The notes: generated by a model not told the origin, from the sequence alone. A stretch of DNA of 64,000 nt from Ectobius pallidus (GCA_964059195.1 CAXKWD010000015.1:434001-498000), one strand, 5' to 3'. Numbered from the stretch's first letter, positions 1-10,989 are shown. Numbers and translations are program-made.

Positions 1-252
1 TAATAGGTAGCAATATTGTGTTTAAAAATGGCATTGCTAAGCAACAGTTCTTTTTGACGACATTGCTAGGCAACAGTTCCCGGTTTAAAATGGCATTGCT
101 AGGCAACACTTTCGTGTTTTAAAACTCATTGCTAGGCAACAGTATTCTTTCTGTTCAAGCAAAATTTACAACCCATGTTTTGCCATTAGCATTTCACCGA
201 TATTTTCATTGTATGTATTGATCATTGAGGGATTAAAAACTATTCCTTATAG
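1..252. repeat. Partial satellite monomer at left edge
   Basis: The window opens inside a monomer, four bases before the AGGTAGCAAT block start at position 5. This stretch holds the first ~146 bp of the third 265-bp block and then the complete 102-bp spacer (151-252). It has the subtype with TTTTGACGAC and GTGTTTTAAAACTC. Confidence 0.93.
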
Positions 253-285
253 ATGACATTGCTAGGCAACAGTTTCGTATTTGGA
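253..285. repeat. ~33-bp founder unit (example)
   Basis: One of the best preserved founder units. It begins ATGACATTGCTAGGCAACAG, followed by TTTCG and an AT-rich tail. Units of 32-35 bp with this plan tile nearly the whole monomer outside the spacer. The near-palindromic core is better kept than the tail. I infer that the satellite grew from a minisatellite of this unit. Confidence 0.75.
258..270. other. Near-palindromic X-box-like site ATTGCTAGGCAAC (example)
   Basis: TTGC and GCAA are reverse complements around TAG. Read on the other strand the site is GTTGCCTAGCAAT, one base from GTTGCCTAGCAAC, the RFX-family X-box type of site (established knowledge of that family, recalled and not searched). 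About eight sites of this kind, some with one or two changes, occur per monomer. Binding by any protein is inference. Confidence 0.45.
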
Positions 286-360
286 GATGGCATTGCTAAG
301 CTACAGTTTCTTGTTCAAGATGTCAATGCTAAGCAACAGTCAGGTGTTTTAAAAACATCA

Positions 361-371
361 TTGCTAAGCAA
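361..371. other. Perfect short inverted repeat TTGCTAAGCAA (example)
   Basis: The arms TTGCT and AGCAA are exact reverse complements around one base. The same 11-mer recurs two or three times per monomer, for example next to the BglII-type AGATCT in block 1. It is the symmetric variant of the founder core. Arms of 5 bp are too short to argue for a stable cruciform. Confidence 0.6.
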
Positions 372-567
372 CAGTTTCCGGTTTAGACTGGCATCGCTAG
401 GCAACACTTTTGTGATAGAAAAATCTAATTGTTAGGCAGCCAAATTGTCTTTAAAAGTTACATTGCTAGGAAAAGTTACGACTTTGAAAAATGCATTGAA
501 AGGTAAAGGTTTTGTGTCAGAAATTGACATATCTCCGCAACAGTATCTTTTTTTAGAAGCTTTTAAT

Positions 568-832
568 AGGTAGCAATATTATGATTAAAAATGACATTGC
601 TAAGCAACAGATCTTTTTGATGACATTGCTAGGCAACAGTTTCCGGTTTAGACTGGCATGGCTAGGCAAAACTTTCGTGATAGAAAAATTACATTGTTAG
701 GCAGCCAAATAGTATTTAAAAATTACATTGCTAGGAAAAAGTTTCGTCTTTGAATAATGCATTGAAATGTAAAAGTTTGGTGTCTGAAATTGACATAGCT
801 ACGCAACAGTATATATTTTAAAAGTTTATAAT
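568..832. repeat. 265-bp sub-block (reference copy)
   Basis: The block starts at AGGTAGCAATATT and the next identical start is at 833, exactly 265 bp on. The same 264-265-bp spacing recurs, for example 1393 to 1658, 41,863 to 42,128 and 47,089 to 47,354. Inside are about eight degenerate units of ~33 bp whose cores read TTGCTAAGCAAC, TTGCTAGGCAAC, TGGCTAGGCAAA, TTGTTAGGCAGC, TTGCTAGGAAAA, TTGAAATGTAAA and TAGCTACGCAAC. The block ends in an AT-rich run. Confidence 0.85.
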
Positions 833-975
833 AGGTAGCAATATTGTGTTTATAAATGACATTGCTAAGAAAAGTTATTTTTTATGACATTGCTAGGCAA
901 CAGTTTCCGGTTTAAAATGGCATTGCTAGGCAACACTTTCGTGTTAAAACTCATTGCTAGGCAACAGTATTCTTT

Positions 976-1077
976 CTATTCAAGCAAAATTTACAACCCA
1001 TGTTTTGCCATTAGCATTTCACCGATATTTTCATTGTATGTATTGATCATTGAGGGATTATAAACTATTCCTTATAG
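976..1077. repeat. 102-bp non-repeated spacer within the monomer (reference copy)
   Basis: This is the only part of the monomer in which I cannot see the 33-bp unit. It recurs once per monomer immediately before the ATGAC phase point (151-252, 976-1077 and so on). It contains ACAACCCATGTTTTGCC, CACCGATATTTTC and GATCATTGAGGGATTA. Subtypes differ at few positions: TCATTG or TCAGTG; TGATCATTGAG, TGATCATGGAG or TGATGATTGAG; TTCCTTATAG or TTCCCTATAG. The most diverged copies (inside 43,000-51,000) read CTATCTAAGC and TTTGAAATTAG. I see no terminal inverted repeats or target duplication. Its origin is unknown to me. Confidence 0.8.
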
Positions 1078-1905
1078 ATGACATTCCTAGGCAACAGTTT
1101 CGTATTTGGAGATGGCATTGCTAAGCTACAGTTTCTTGTTCAAAATGTCAATGCTAAGCAACAGTCAGGTGTTTTAAAAACTTCATTGCTAAGCAACAGT
1201 TTCCGGTTTAGACTGGCATCGCTAGGCAACACTTTTGTGATAGAAAAATCTAATTGTTAGGCAGCCAAATTGTCTTTAAAAGTTACATTGCTAGGAAAAG
1301 TTACGACTTTGAAGAATGCATTGAAAGGTAAAGGATTTTTGGCAGAAATTGACATTGCTACGCAACAGTATCTTTTGTTAAAAGCTTTTAATAGGTAGCA
1401 ATATTATGTTTAAAAATGACATTGCTAAGCAACAGATCTTTTTGATGACATTGCTAGGCAACAGTTTCCGGTTTAGACTGGCATGGCTAGGCAAAACTTT
1501 CGTGATAGAAAAATTACATTGTTAGGCAGCCAAATTGTATTTAAAAATTACATTGCTAGGAAAAAGTTTCACTTTGAAAAATGCATTGAAATGTAAAAGT
1601 TTTGTGTCTGAAATTGACATTGCTACGCAACAGTATATTTTTTTAAAAGTTTATATTAGGTAGCAATATTGTGTTTAAAAATGACATTGCTAAGCAACAG
1701 TTCTTTTTGACGACATTTCTAGGCAACAGTTCCCGGTTTAAAATGGCATTGCTAGGCAACACTTTCGTGTTTTAAAACTCATTGCTAGGCAACAGTATTC
1801 TTTCTGTTCAAGCAAAATTTACAACCCATGTTTTGCCATTAGCATTTCACCGATATTTTCATTGTATGTATTGATCATTGAGGGATTAAAAACTATTCCT
1901 TATAG

Positions 1906-3558
1906 ATGACATTGCTAGGCAACAGTTTCGTATTTGGAGATGGCATTGCTAAGCTACAGTTTCTTGTTCAAGATGTCAATGCTAAGCAACAGTCAGGTGT
2001 TTTAAAAACATCATTGCTAAGAAACAGTTTCCGGTTTAGACTGGCATCGCTAGGCAACACTTTTGTGATAGAAAAATCTAATTGTTAGGCAGCCAAATTG
2101 TCTTTAAAAGTTACATTGCTAGGAAAAGTTACGACTTTGAAAAATGCATTGAAAGGTAAAGGTTTTGTGTCAGAAATTGACATATCTCCGCAACAGTATC
2201 TTTTTTTAAAAGCTTTTAATAGGTAGCAATATTATGACTAAAAATGACATTGCTAAGCAACAGATCTTTTTGATGACATTGCTAGGCAACAGTTTCCGGT
2301 TTAGACTGGCATGGCTAGGCAAACCTTTCGTGATAGAAAAATTACATTGTTAGGCAGCCAAATAGTATTTAAAAATTACATTGCTAGGAAAAAGTTTCGT
2401 CTTTGAATAATGCATTGAAATGTAAAAGTTTGGTGTCTGAAATTGACATTGCTACGCAACAGGATATATTTTAAAAGTTTATAATAGGTAGCAATATTGT
2501 GTTTATAAATGACATTGCTAAGAAAAGTTATTTTTTATGACATTGCTAGGCAACAGTTTCCGGTTTAAAATGGCATTGCTAGGCAACACTTTCGTGTTAA
2601 AACTCATTGCTAGGCAACAGTATTCTTTCTGTTCAAGCAAAATTTACAACCCATGTTTTGCCATTAGCATTTCACCGATATTTTCAGTGTATGTATTGAT
2701 CATTGAGGGATTAAAAACTATTCCTTATAGATGACATTGCTAGGCAACAGTTTCATATTTGGAGATGGCATTGCTAAGCTACAGTTTCTTGTTCAAAATG
2801 TCAATGCTAAGCAACAGTCAGGTGTTTTAAAAACTTCATTGCTAAGCAACAGTTTCCGGTTTAGACTGGCATCGCTAGGCAACACTTTTGTGATAGAGAA
2901 AATTTAATTGTTGGCAGCCAAATTGTCTTTAAAAGTTACATTGCTAGGAAAAGTTACGACTTTGAAAAATGCATTGAAAGGTAAAGGTTTTTTGTCCGAA
3001 ATTGACATTGCTACGCAACAGTATCTTTTTTTAAAAGCTTTTAATAGGTAGCAATATTATGTTTAAGAATGACATTGCTAAGCAACAGATCTTTTTGATG
3101 ACTTTGCTAGGCAACAGTTTCCGGTTTAGACTGGCATGGCTAGGCAAAACTTTCGTGATAGAAAAATTACATTGTTAGGCAGCCAAATTGTATTTAAAAA
3201 TTACATTGCTATTAAAAAGTTTCACTTTGAAAAATGCATTGAAATGTAAAAGTTTTGTGTCTGAAATTGACATTGCTACGCAACAGTATATTTTTTTAAA
3301 AGTTTATAATAGGTAGCAATATTGTGTTTAAAAATGACATTGCTAAGCAACAGTTCTTTTTGACGACATTGCTAGGCAACAGTTCCCGGTTTAAAATGGC
3401 ATTGCTAGGCAACACTTTCGTGTTTTAAAACTCATTGCTAGGCAACAGTATTCTTTCTGTTCAAGCAAAATTTACAACCCATGTTTTGCCATTAGCATTT
3501 CACCGATATTTTGAGTGTATGTATTGATCATTGAGGGATTAAAAACTATTCCTTATAG
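1906..3558. repeat. Dimeric HOR unit 2 (1,653 bp)
   Basis: Monomers at 1906 and 2731, repeating the alternation of the previous unit. The second monomer has an altered junction (GAGAAAATTTAATTG followed by TTGGCAGCC) and GTTTTTTGTCCG, so it is a different subtype from the one at 1078. The dimer was therefore not copied as a fixed whole. Confidence 0.78.
2206..2219. other. 14-bp perfect palindrome TTAAAAGCTTTTAA (example)
   Basis: The palindrome follows a run of seven T and contains a HindIII site. It lies 7-8 bp before the AGGTAGCAAT start of block 1 and recurs at that place in many monomers. Some subtypes break the symmetry (AAGCTTCTAA or AGAAGCTTTTAA) but keep AAGCTT. The monomers at 46,774 and 51,999 lose it (AAAAACTTTTAATAAG). 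Confidence 0.7.
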
Positions 3559-5211
3559 ATGACATTGCTAGGCAACAGTTTCGTATTTGGAGATGGCATT
3601 GCTAAGCTACAGTTTCTTGTTCAAGATGTCAATGCTAAGCAACAGTCAGGTGTTTTAAAAACATCATTGCTAAGCAACAGTTTCCGGTTTAGACTGTCAT
3701 CGCTAGGCAACACTTTTGTGATAGAAAAATCTAATTGTTAGGCAGCCAAATTGTCTTTAAAAGTTACATTGCTAGGAAAAGTTACGACTTTGAAAAATGC
3801 ATTGAAAGGTAAAGGTTTTGTGTCAGAAATTGACATATCTCCGCAACAGTATCTTTTTTTAAAAGCTTTTAATAGGTAGCAATATTATGATTAAAAATGA
3901 CATTGCTAAGCAACAGATCTTTTTGATGACATTGCTAGGCAACAGTTTCCGGTTTAGACTGGCATGGCTAGGCAAAACTTTCGTGATAGAAAAATTACAT
4001 TGTTAGGCAGCCAAATAGTATTTAAAAATTACATTGCTAGGAAAAAGTTTCGTCTTTGAATAATGCATTGAAATGTAAAAGTTTGGTGTCTGAAATTGAC
4101 ATAGCTACGCAACAGTATATATTTTAAAAGTTTATAATAGGTAGCAATATTGTGTTTATAAATGACATTGCTAAGAAAAGTTATTTTATATGACATTGCT
4201 AGGCAACAGTTTCCGGTTTAAAATGGCATTGCTAGGCAACACTTTCGTGTTAAAACTCATTGCTAGGCAACAGTATTCTTTCTATTCAAGCAAAATTTAC
4301 AACCCATGTTTTGCCATTAGCATTTCACCGATATTTTCATTGTATGTATTGATCATTGAGGGATTAAAAACTATTCCTTATAGATGACATTCCTAGGCAA
4401 CAGTTTCGTATTTGGAGATGGCATTGCTATGCTACAGTTTCTTGTTCAAAATGTCAATGCTAAGCAACAGTCAGGTGTTTTAAAAACTTCATTGCTAAGC
4501 AACAGTTTCCGGTTTAGACTGGCATCGCTAGGCAACACTTTTGTGATAGAAAAATCTAATTGTTAGGCAGCCAAATTGTCTTTAAAAGTTACATTGCTAG
4601 GAAAAGTTACGACTTTGAAAAATGCATTGAAAGGTAAAGGTTTTGTGTCAGAAATATACATTGCTCCGCAACAGTATCTTTTTTTAGAAGCTTTTAATAG
4701 GTAGCAATATTATGTTTAAAAATGACATTGCTAAGCAACAGATCTTTTTGATAACATTGCTAGGCAACAGTTTCCGGTTTAGACTGTCATGGCTAGGCAA
4801 AACTTTCGTGATAGAAAAATTACATTGTTAGGCAGCCAAATTGTATTTAAAAATTACATTGCTAGGAAAAAGTTTCTCTTTGAAAAATGCATTGAAATGT
4901 AAAAGTTTTGTGTCTGAAATTGACATTGCTACGCAACAGTGTATTTTTATAAAAGTTTATAATAGGTAGCAATATTGTGTTTAAAAATGACATTGCTAAG
5001 CAACAGTTCTTTTTGACGACATTGCTAGGCAACAGTTCCCGGTTTAAAATGGCATTGCTAGGCAACACTTTCGTGTTTTAAAACTCATTGCTAGGCAACA
5101 GTATTCTTTCTATTCAAGCAAAATTTACAACCCATGTTTTGCCATTAGCATTTCACCGATATTTTCATTGTATGTATTGATCATTGAGGGATTAAAATCT
5201 ATTCCCTATAG
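3559..5211. repeat. Dimeric HOR unit 3 (1,653 bp)
   Basis: Monomers at 3559 and 4384. The second has GCTATGCTACAG and AAATATACATTGC (near 4,653). The latter variant reappears in monomers at 27,509, 29,985, 37,419, 41,548 and in the trimeric domain. Confidence 0.78.
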
Positions 5212-6038
5212 ATGACATTGCTAGGCAACAGTTTCGTATTTGGAGATGGCATTGCTAAGCTACAGTTCCTTGTTCAAAATGTCAATGCTAAGCAACAGTC
5301 AGGTGTTTTAAAAACTTCATTGCTAAGCAACAGTTTCCGGTTTAGACTGGCATCGCTAGGCAACACTTTTGTGATAGAAAAATCTAATTGTTAGGCAGCC
5401 AAATTGTCTTTAAAAGTTACATTGCTACGAAAAGTTACGACTTTGAAAAATGCATTGAAAGGTAAAGGTTTTGTGTCAGAAATTGACATTGCTCCGCAAC
5501 AGTATCTTTTTTTAAAAGCTTCTAATAGGTAGCAATATTGTGTTTAAAAATGACATTGCTAAGCAACAGTTCTTTTTGACGACATTGCTAGGCAACAGTT
5601 TCCGGTTTAGACTGGCATGGCTAGGCAAAACTTTCGTGATAGAAAAATTACATTGTTAGGCAGACAAATAGTATTTAAAAATTACATTGCTAGGAAAACG
5701 TTTCGTCTTCGAATAAAGCATTGAAATGTAAACGTTTTGTGTCTGAAATTGACATAGCTACGCAACAGTATATATTTTAAAAGTTTATAATAGGTAGCAA
5801 TATTGTGTTTATAAATGACATTGCTAAGAAAAGTTATTTTTTATGACATTGCTAGGCAACAGTTTCCGGTTTAAAATGGCATTGCTAGGCAACACTTTCG
5901 TGTTTTAAAACTCATTGCTAGGCAACAGTATTCTTTCTGTTCAAGCAAAATTTACAACCCATGTTTTGCCATTAGCATTTCACCGATATTTTCATTGTAT
6001 GTATTGATCATTGAGGGATTAAAAACTATTCCTTATAG
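5212..6038. repeat. Monomer breaking the dimer alternation (827 bp)
   Basis: This monomer has TTCCTTGTTCAAAATG, is preceded by TTCCCTATAG, and its block 1 (from 5,527) opens like a third-position block (GTGTTTAAAAATGAC, TTTTGACGAC) before changing at about 5,580-5,605 to the usual block-1 sequence. It is the same type as those at 10,990, 15,945, 20,901, 25,857 and 35,768. Its presence shifts the dimer register. Confidence 0.75.
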
Positions 6039-9000
6039 ATGACATTGCTAGGCAACAGTTTCGTATTTGGAGATGGCATTGCTAAGCTACAGTTTCTTGT
6101 TCAAGATGTCAATGCTAAGCAACAGTCAGGTGTTTTAAAAACATCATTGCTAAGCAACAGTTTCCGGTTTAGACTGGCATCGCTAGGCAACACTTTTGTG
6201 ATAGAAAAATCTAATTGTTAGGCAGCCAAATTGTCTTTAAAAGTTACATTGCTAGGAAAAGTTACGACTTTGAAAAATGCATTGAAAGGTAAAGGTTTTG
6301 TGTCAGAAATTGACATATCTCCGCAACAGTATCTTTTTTTAAAAGCTTTTAATAGGTAGCAATATTATGATTAAAAATGACATTGCTAAGCAACAGATCT
6401 TTTTGATGAGATTGCTAGGCAACAGTTTCCGGTTTAGACTGGCATGGCTAGGCAAAACTTTCGTGATAGAAAAATTACATTGTTAGGCAGCCAAATAGTA
6501 TTTAAAAATTACATTGCTAGGAAAAAGTTTCGTCTTTGAATAATGCATTGAAATGTAAAAGTTTGGTGTCTGAAATTGACATAGCTACGCAACAGTATAT
6601 ATTTTAAAAGTTTATAATAGGTAGCAATACTGTGTTTATAAATGACATTGCTAAGAAAAGTTATTTTTTATGACATTGCTAGGCAACAGTTTCCGGTTTA
6701 AAATGGCATTGCTAGGCAACACTTTCGTGTTAAAACTCATTGCTAGGCAACAGTATTCTTTCTATTCAAGCAAAATTTACAACCCATGTTTTGCCATTAG
6801 CATTTCACCGATATTTTCATTGTATGTATTGATCATTGAGGGATTAAAAACTATTCCTTATAGATGACATTCCTAGGCAACTGTTTCGTATTTGGAGATG
6901 GCATTGCTAAGCTACAGTTTCTTGTTCAAAATGTCAATGCTAAGCAACAGTCAGGTGTTTTAAAAACTTCATTGCTAAGCAACAGTTTCCGGTTTAGACT
7001 GGCATCGCTAGGCAACACTTTTGTGATAGAAAAATTTAATTGTTGGCAGCCAAATTGTCTTTAAAAGTTACATTGCTAGGAAAAGTTACGACTTTGAAAA
7101 ATGCATTGAAAGGTAAAGGTTTTTTGTCCGAAATTGACATTGCTACGCAACAGTATTTTTTTTAAAAGCTTTTAATAGGTAGCAATATTATGTTTAAGAA
7201 TGACATTGCTAACCAACAGATCTTTTTGATGACTTTGCTAGGCAACAGTTTCCGGTTTAGACTGGCATGGCTAGGCAAAACTTTCGTGATAGAAAAATTA
7301 CATTGTTAGGCAGCCAAATTGTATTTAAAAATTACATTCCTAGGAAAAAGTTTCACTTTGAAAAATGCATTGAAATGTAAAAGTTTTGTGTCTGAAATTG
7401 ACATTGCTACGCAACAGTATATTTTTTTAAAAGTTTATAATAGGTAGCAATATTGTGTTTAAAAATGGCATTGCTAAGCAACAGTTCTTTTTGACGACAT
7501 TGCTAGGCAACAGTTCCCGGTTTAAAATGGCATTGCTAGGCAACACTTTCGTGTTTTAAAACTCATTGCTAGGCAACAGTATTCTTTCTGTTCAAGCAAA
7601 ATTTACAACCCATGTTTTGCCATTAGCATTTCACCGATATTTTCATTGTATGTATTGATCATTGAGGGATTAAAAACTATTCCTTATAGATGACATTGCT
7701 AGGCAACAGTTTCGTATTTGGAGATGGCATTGCTAAGCTACAGTTTCTTGTTCAAGATGTCAATGCTAAGCAACAGTCAGGTGTTTTAAAAACATCATTG
7801 CTAAGCAACAGTTTCCGGTTTAGACTGGCATCGCTAGGCAACACTTTTGTGATAGAAAGATCTAATTGTTAGGCAGCCAAATTGTCTTTAAAAGTTACAT
7901 TGCTAGGAAAAGTTACGACTTTGAAAAATGCATTGAAAGGTAAAGGTTTTGTGTCAGAAATTGACATATCTCCGCAACAGTATCTTTTTTTAAAAGCTTT
8001 TAATAGGTAGCAATATTATGATTAAAAATGACATTGCTAAGCAACAGATCTTTTTGATGACATTGCTAGGCAACAGTTTCCGGTTTAGACTGGCATGGCT
8101 AGGCAAAACTTTCGTGATAGAAAAATTACATTGTTAGGCAGCCAAATAGTATTTAAAAATTACATTGCTAGGAAAAAGTTTCGTCTTTGAATAATGCATT
8201 GAAATGTAAAAGTTTGGTGTCTGAAATTGACATAGCTACGCAACAGTATATATTTTAAAAGTTTATAATAGGTAGCAATATTGTGTTTATAAATGACATT
8301 GCTAAGAAAAGTTATTTTTTATGACATTGCTAGGCAACAGTTTCCGGTTTAAAATGGCATTGCTAGGCAACACTTTCGTGTTAAAACTCATTGCTAGGCA
8401 ACAGTATTCTTTCTATTCAAGCATAATTTACAACCCATGTTTTGCCATTAGCATTTCACCGATATTTTCATTGTATGTATTGATCATTGAGGGATTAAAA
8501 ACTATTCCTTATAGATGACATTGCTAGGCAACAGTTTCGTATTTGGAGATGGCATTGCCAAGCTACAGTTTCTTGTTCAAAATGTCAATGCTAAGCAACA
8601 GTCAGGTGTTTTAAAAACTTCATTGCTAAGCAACAGTTTCCGGTTTAGACTGGCATCGCTAGGTAACACTTTTGTGATAGAAAAATTTAATTGTTGGCAG
8701 CCAAATTGTCTTTAAAAGTTACATTGCTAGGAAAAGTTACGACTTTGAAAAATGCATTGAAAGGTAAAGGTTTTTTGTCCGAAATTGACATTGCTACGCA
8801 ACAGTATTTTTTTTAAAAGCTTTTAATAGGTAGCAATATTATGTTTAAGAATGACATTGCTAAGCAACAGATCTTTTTGATGACTTTGCTAGGCAACAGT
8901 TTCCGGTTTAGACTGGCATGGCTAGGCAAAACTTTCGTGATAGAAAAATTACATTGTTAGGCAGCCAAATTGTATTTAAAAATTACATTCCTAGGAAAAA

Positions 9001-10989
9001 GTTTCACTTTGAAAAATGCATTGAAATGTAAAAGTTTTGTGTCTGAAATTGACATTGCTACGCAACAGTATATTTTTTTAAAAGTTTATAATAGGTAGCA
9101 ATATTGTGTTTAAAAATGGCATTGCTAAGCAACAGTTCTTTTTGACGACATTGCTAGGCAACAGTTCCCGGTTTAAAATGGCATTGCAGGCAACACTTTC
9201 GTGTTTTAAAACTCATTGCTAGGCAACAGTATTCTTTCTGTTCAAGCAAAATTTACAACCCATGTTTTGCCATTAGCATTTCACCGATATTTTCATTGTA
9301 TGTATTGATCATTGAGGGATTAAAAACTATTCCTTATAGATGACATTGCTAGGCAACAGTTTCGTATTTGGAGATGGCATTGCTAAGCTACAGTTTCTTG
9401 TTCAAGATGTCAATGCTAAGCAACAGTCAGGTGTTTTAAAAACATCATTGCTAAGCAACAGTTTCCGGTTTAGACTGGCATCGCTAGGCAAAACTTTTGT
9501 GATAGAAAAATCTAATTGTTAGGCAGCCAAATTGTCTTTAAAAGTTACATTGCTAGGAAAAGTTACGACTTTGAAAAATGCATTGAAAGGTAAAGGTTTT
9601 GTGTCAGAAATTGACATATCTCCGCAACAGTATCTTTTTTTAAAAGCTTTTAATAGGTAGCAATATTATGATTAAAAATGACATTGCTAAGCAACAGATC
9701 TTTTTGATGACATTGCTAGGCAACAGTTTCCGGTTTAGACTGGCATGGCTAGGCAAACCTTTCGTGATAGAAAAATTACATTGTTAGGCAGCCAAATAGT
9801 ATTTAAAAATTACATTGCTAGGAAAAAGTTTCGTCTTTGAATAATGCATTGAAATGTAAAAGTTTGGTGTCTGAAATTGACATTGCTACGCAACAGGATA
9901 TATTTTAAAAGTTTATAATAGGTAGCAATATTGTGTTTATAAATGACATTGCTAAGAAAAGTTATTTTTTATGACATTGCTAGGCAACAGTTTCCGGTTT
10001 AAAATGGCATTGCTAGGCAACACTTTCGTGTTAAAACTCATTGCTAGGCAACAGTATTCTTTCTATTCAAGCAAAATTTACAACCCATGTTTTGCCATTA
10101 GCATTTCACCGATATTTTCATTGTATGTATTGATCATGGAGGGATTAAAAACTATTCCTTATAGATGACATTGCTAGGCAACAGTTTCGTATTTGGAGAT
10201 GGCATTGCTAAGCTACAGTTTCTTGTTCAAAATGTCAATGCTAAGCAACAGTCAGGTGTTTTAAAAACTTCATTGCTAAGCAACAGTTTCCGGTTTAGAC
10301 TGGCATCGCTAGGCAACACTTTTGTGATAGAAAAAATTTAATTGTTGGCAGCCAAATTGTCTTTAAAAGTTACATTGCTAGGAAAAGTTACGACTTTGAA
10401 AAATGCATTGAAAGGTAAAGGTTTTTTGTCCGAAATTGACATTGCTACGCATCTATCTTTTTTAAAAGCTTTTAATAGGTAGCAATATTATGTTTAAGAA
10501 TGACATTGCTAACCAACAGATCTTTTTGATGACTTTTCTAGGCAACAGTTTCCGGTTTAGACTGGCATGGCTAGGCAAAACTTTCGTGATAGAAAAATTA
10601 CATTGTTAGGCAGCCAAATTGTATTTAAAAGTTACATTGCTAGGAAAAGTTACGACTTTGAATAATGCATTGAAATGTAAAAGTTTTGTGTCTGAAATTG
10701 ACATTGCTACGCAACAGTATATTTTTATAAAAGTTTATAATAGGTAGCAATATTGTGTTTAAAAATGACATTGCTAAGCAACAGTTCTTTTTGACGACAT
10801 TGCTAGGCAACAGTTCCCGGTTTAAAATGGCATTGCTAGGCAACACTTTCGTGTTTTAAAACTCATTGCTAGGCAACAGTATTCTTTCTATTCAAGCAAA
10901 ATTTACAACCCATGTTTTGCCATTAGCATTTCACCGATATTTTCATTGTATGTATTGATCATTGAGGGATTAAAAACTATTCCCTATAG
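6039..10989. repeat. Three dimeric HOR units (1,651, 1,650 and 1,650 bp)
   Basis: Units start at 6039, 7690 and 9340, with second monomers at 6864, 8515 and 10,165. First monomers keep AAGATGTC and ATCTCCGCAAC; second monomers have TTTAATTGTTGGCAG and TTTTTTGTCCG. The last second monomer has a shortened variant, ACGCATCTATC (near 10,450). From about 10,545 its sequence already follows the hexameric pattern to the right. Confidence 0.78.

Larger units (their letters stand above)
253..1077. repeat. Reference satellite monomer (825 bp) with internal architecture
   Basis: This monomer shows the plan. Positions 253-358 hold three ~33-35-bp units. Positions 359-567 align base for base in length (209 bp) with 624-832, the tail of the complete block. 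Positions 568-832 are a complete 265-bp block. Positions 833-975 align with the first ~143 bp of that block. Positions 976-1077 are the non-repeated spacer. The monomer therefore reads as one complete 265-bp block plus a second, longer composite (833-975, spacer, then the head of the next monomer) made from block pieces. Inference: the ancestor was a trimer of ~265-bp blocks that acquired a spacer and then amplified as a unit. Confidence 0.85.
253..1905. repeat. Dimeric HOR unit 1 (1,653 bp)
   Basis: Monomers at 253 and 1078. The first carries TTCAAGATGTC, AAACATCATTG and ATCTCCGCAAC; the second carries TTCAAAATGTC, AAACTTCATTG and a CCTAGG at its start. The second also has GGATTTTTGGCAG (near 1,341), a variant seen again only in the 44,000-51,500 region. 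Confidence 0.8.

Noticed and set aside
361..371. Cruciform-forming inverted repeats
   Set aside because: Arms are 4-5 bp, too short for stable extrusion; the 14-bp palindrome is all A/T apart from its GC centre and equally unconvincing.
425..440. Telomeric repeat (TTAGGC in TTGTTAGGCAGCC)
   Set aside because: The hexamer occurs singly inside degenerate founder units and never in tandem.
841..860. Promoter with TATA-like TTTATAAATG in each third block
   Set aside because: In such AT-rich DNA a TATA-like word is expected by chance, it is present only in one block subtype, and nothing else supports transcription start there.
976..1077. Spacer as a transposon or tRNA-derived element
   Set aside because: No terminal inverted repeats, target duplication, A/B boxes or poly(A) tail could be seen. 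The origin is left open.
253..3558. Codon-scale constraint suggested by monomer lengths 825 and 828
   Set aside because: The 3-bp difference comes mostly from GTGTTTTAAAACTC against GTGTTAAAACTC outside any open frame, and lengths of 823, 824, 826, 827 and 829 also occur.
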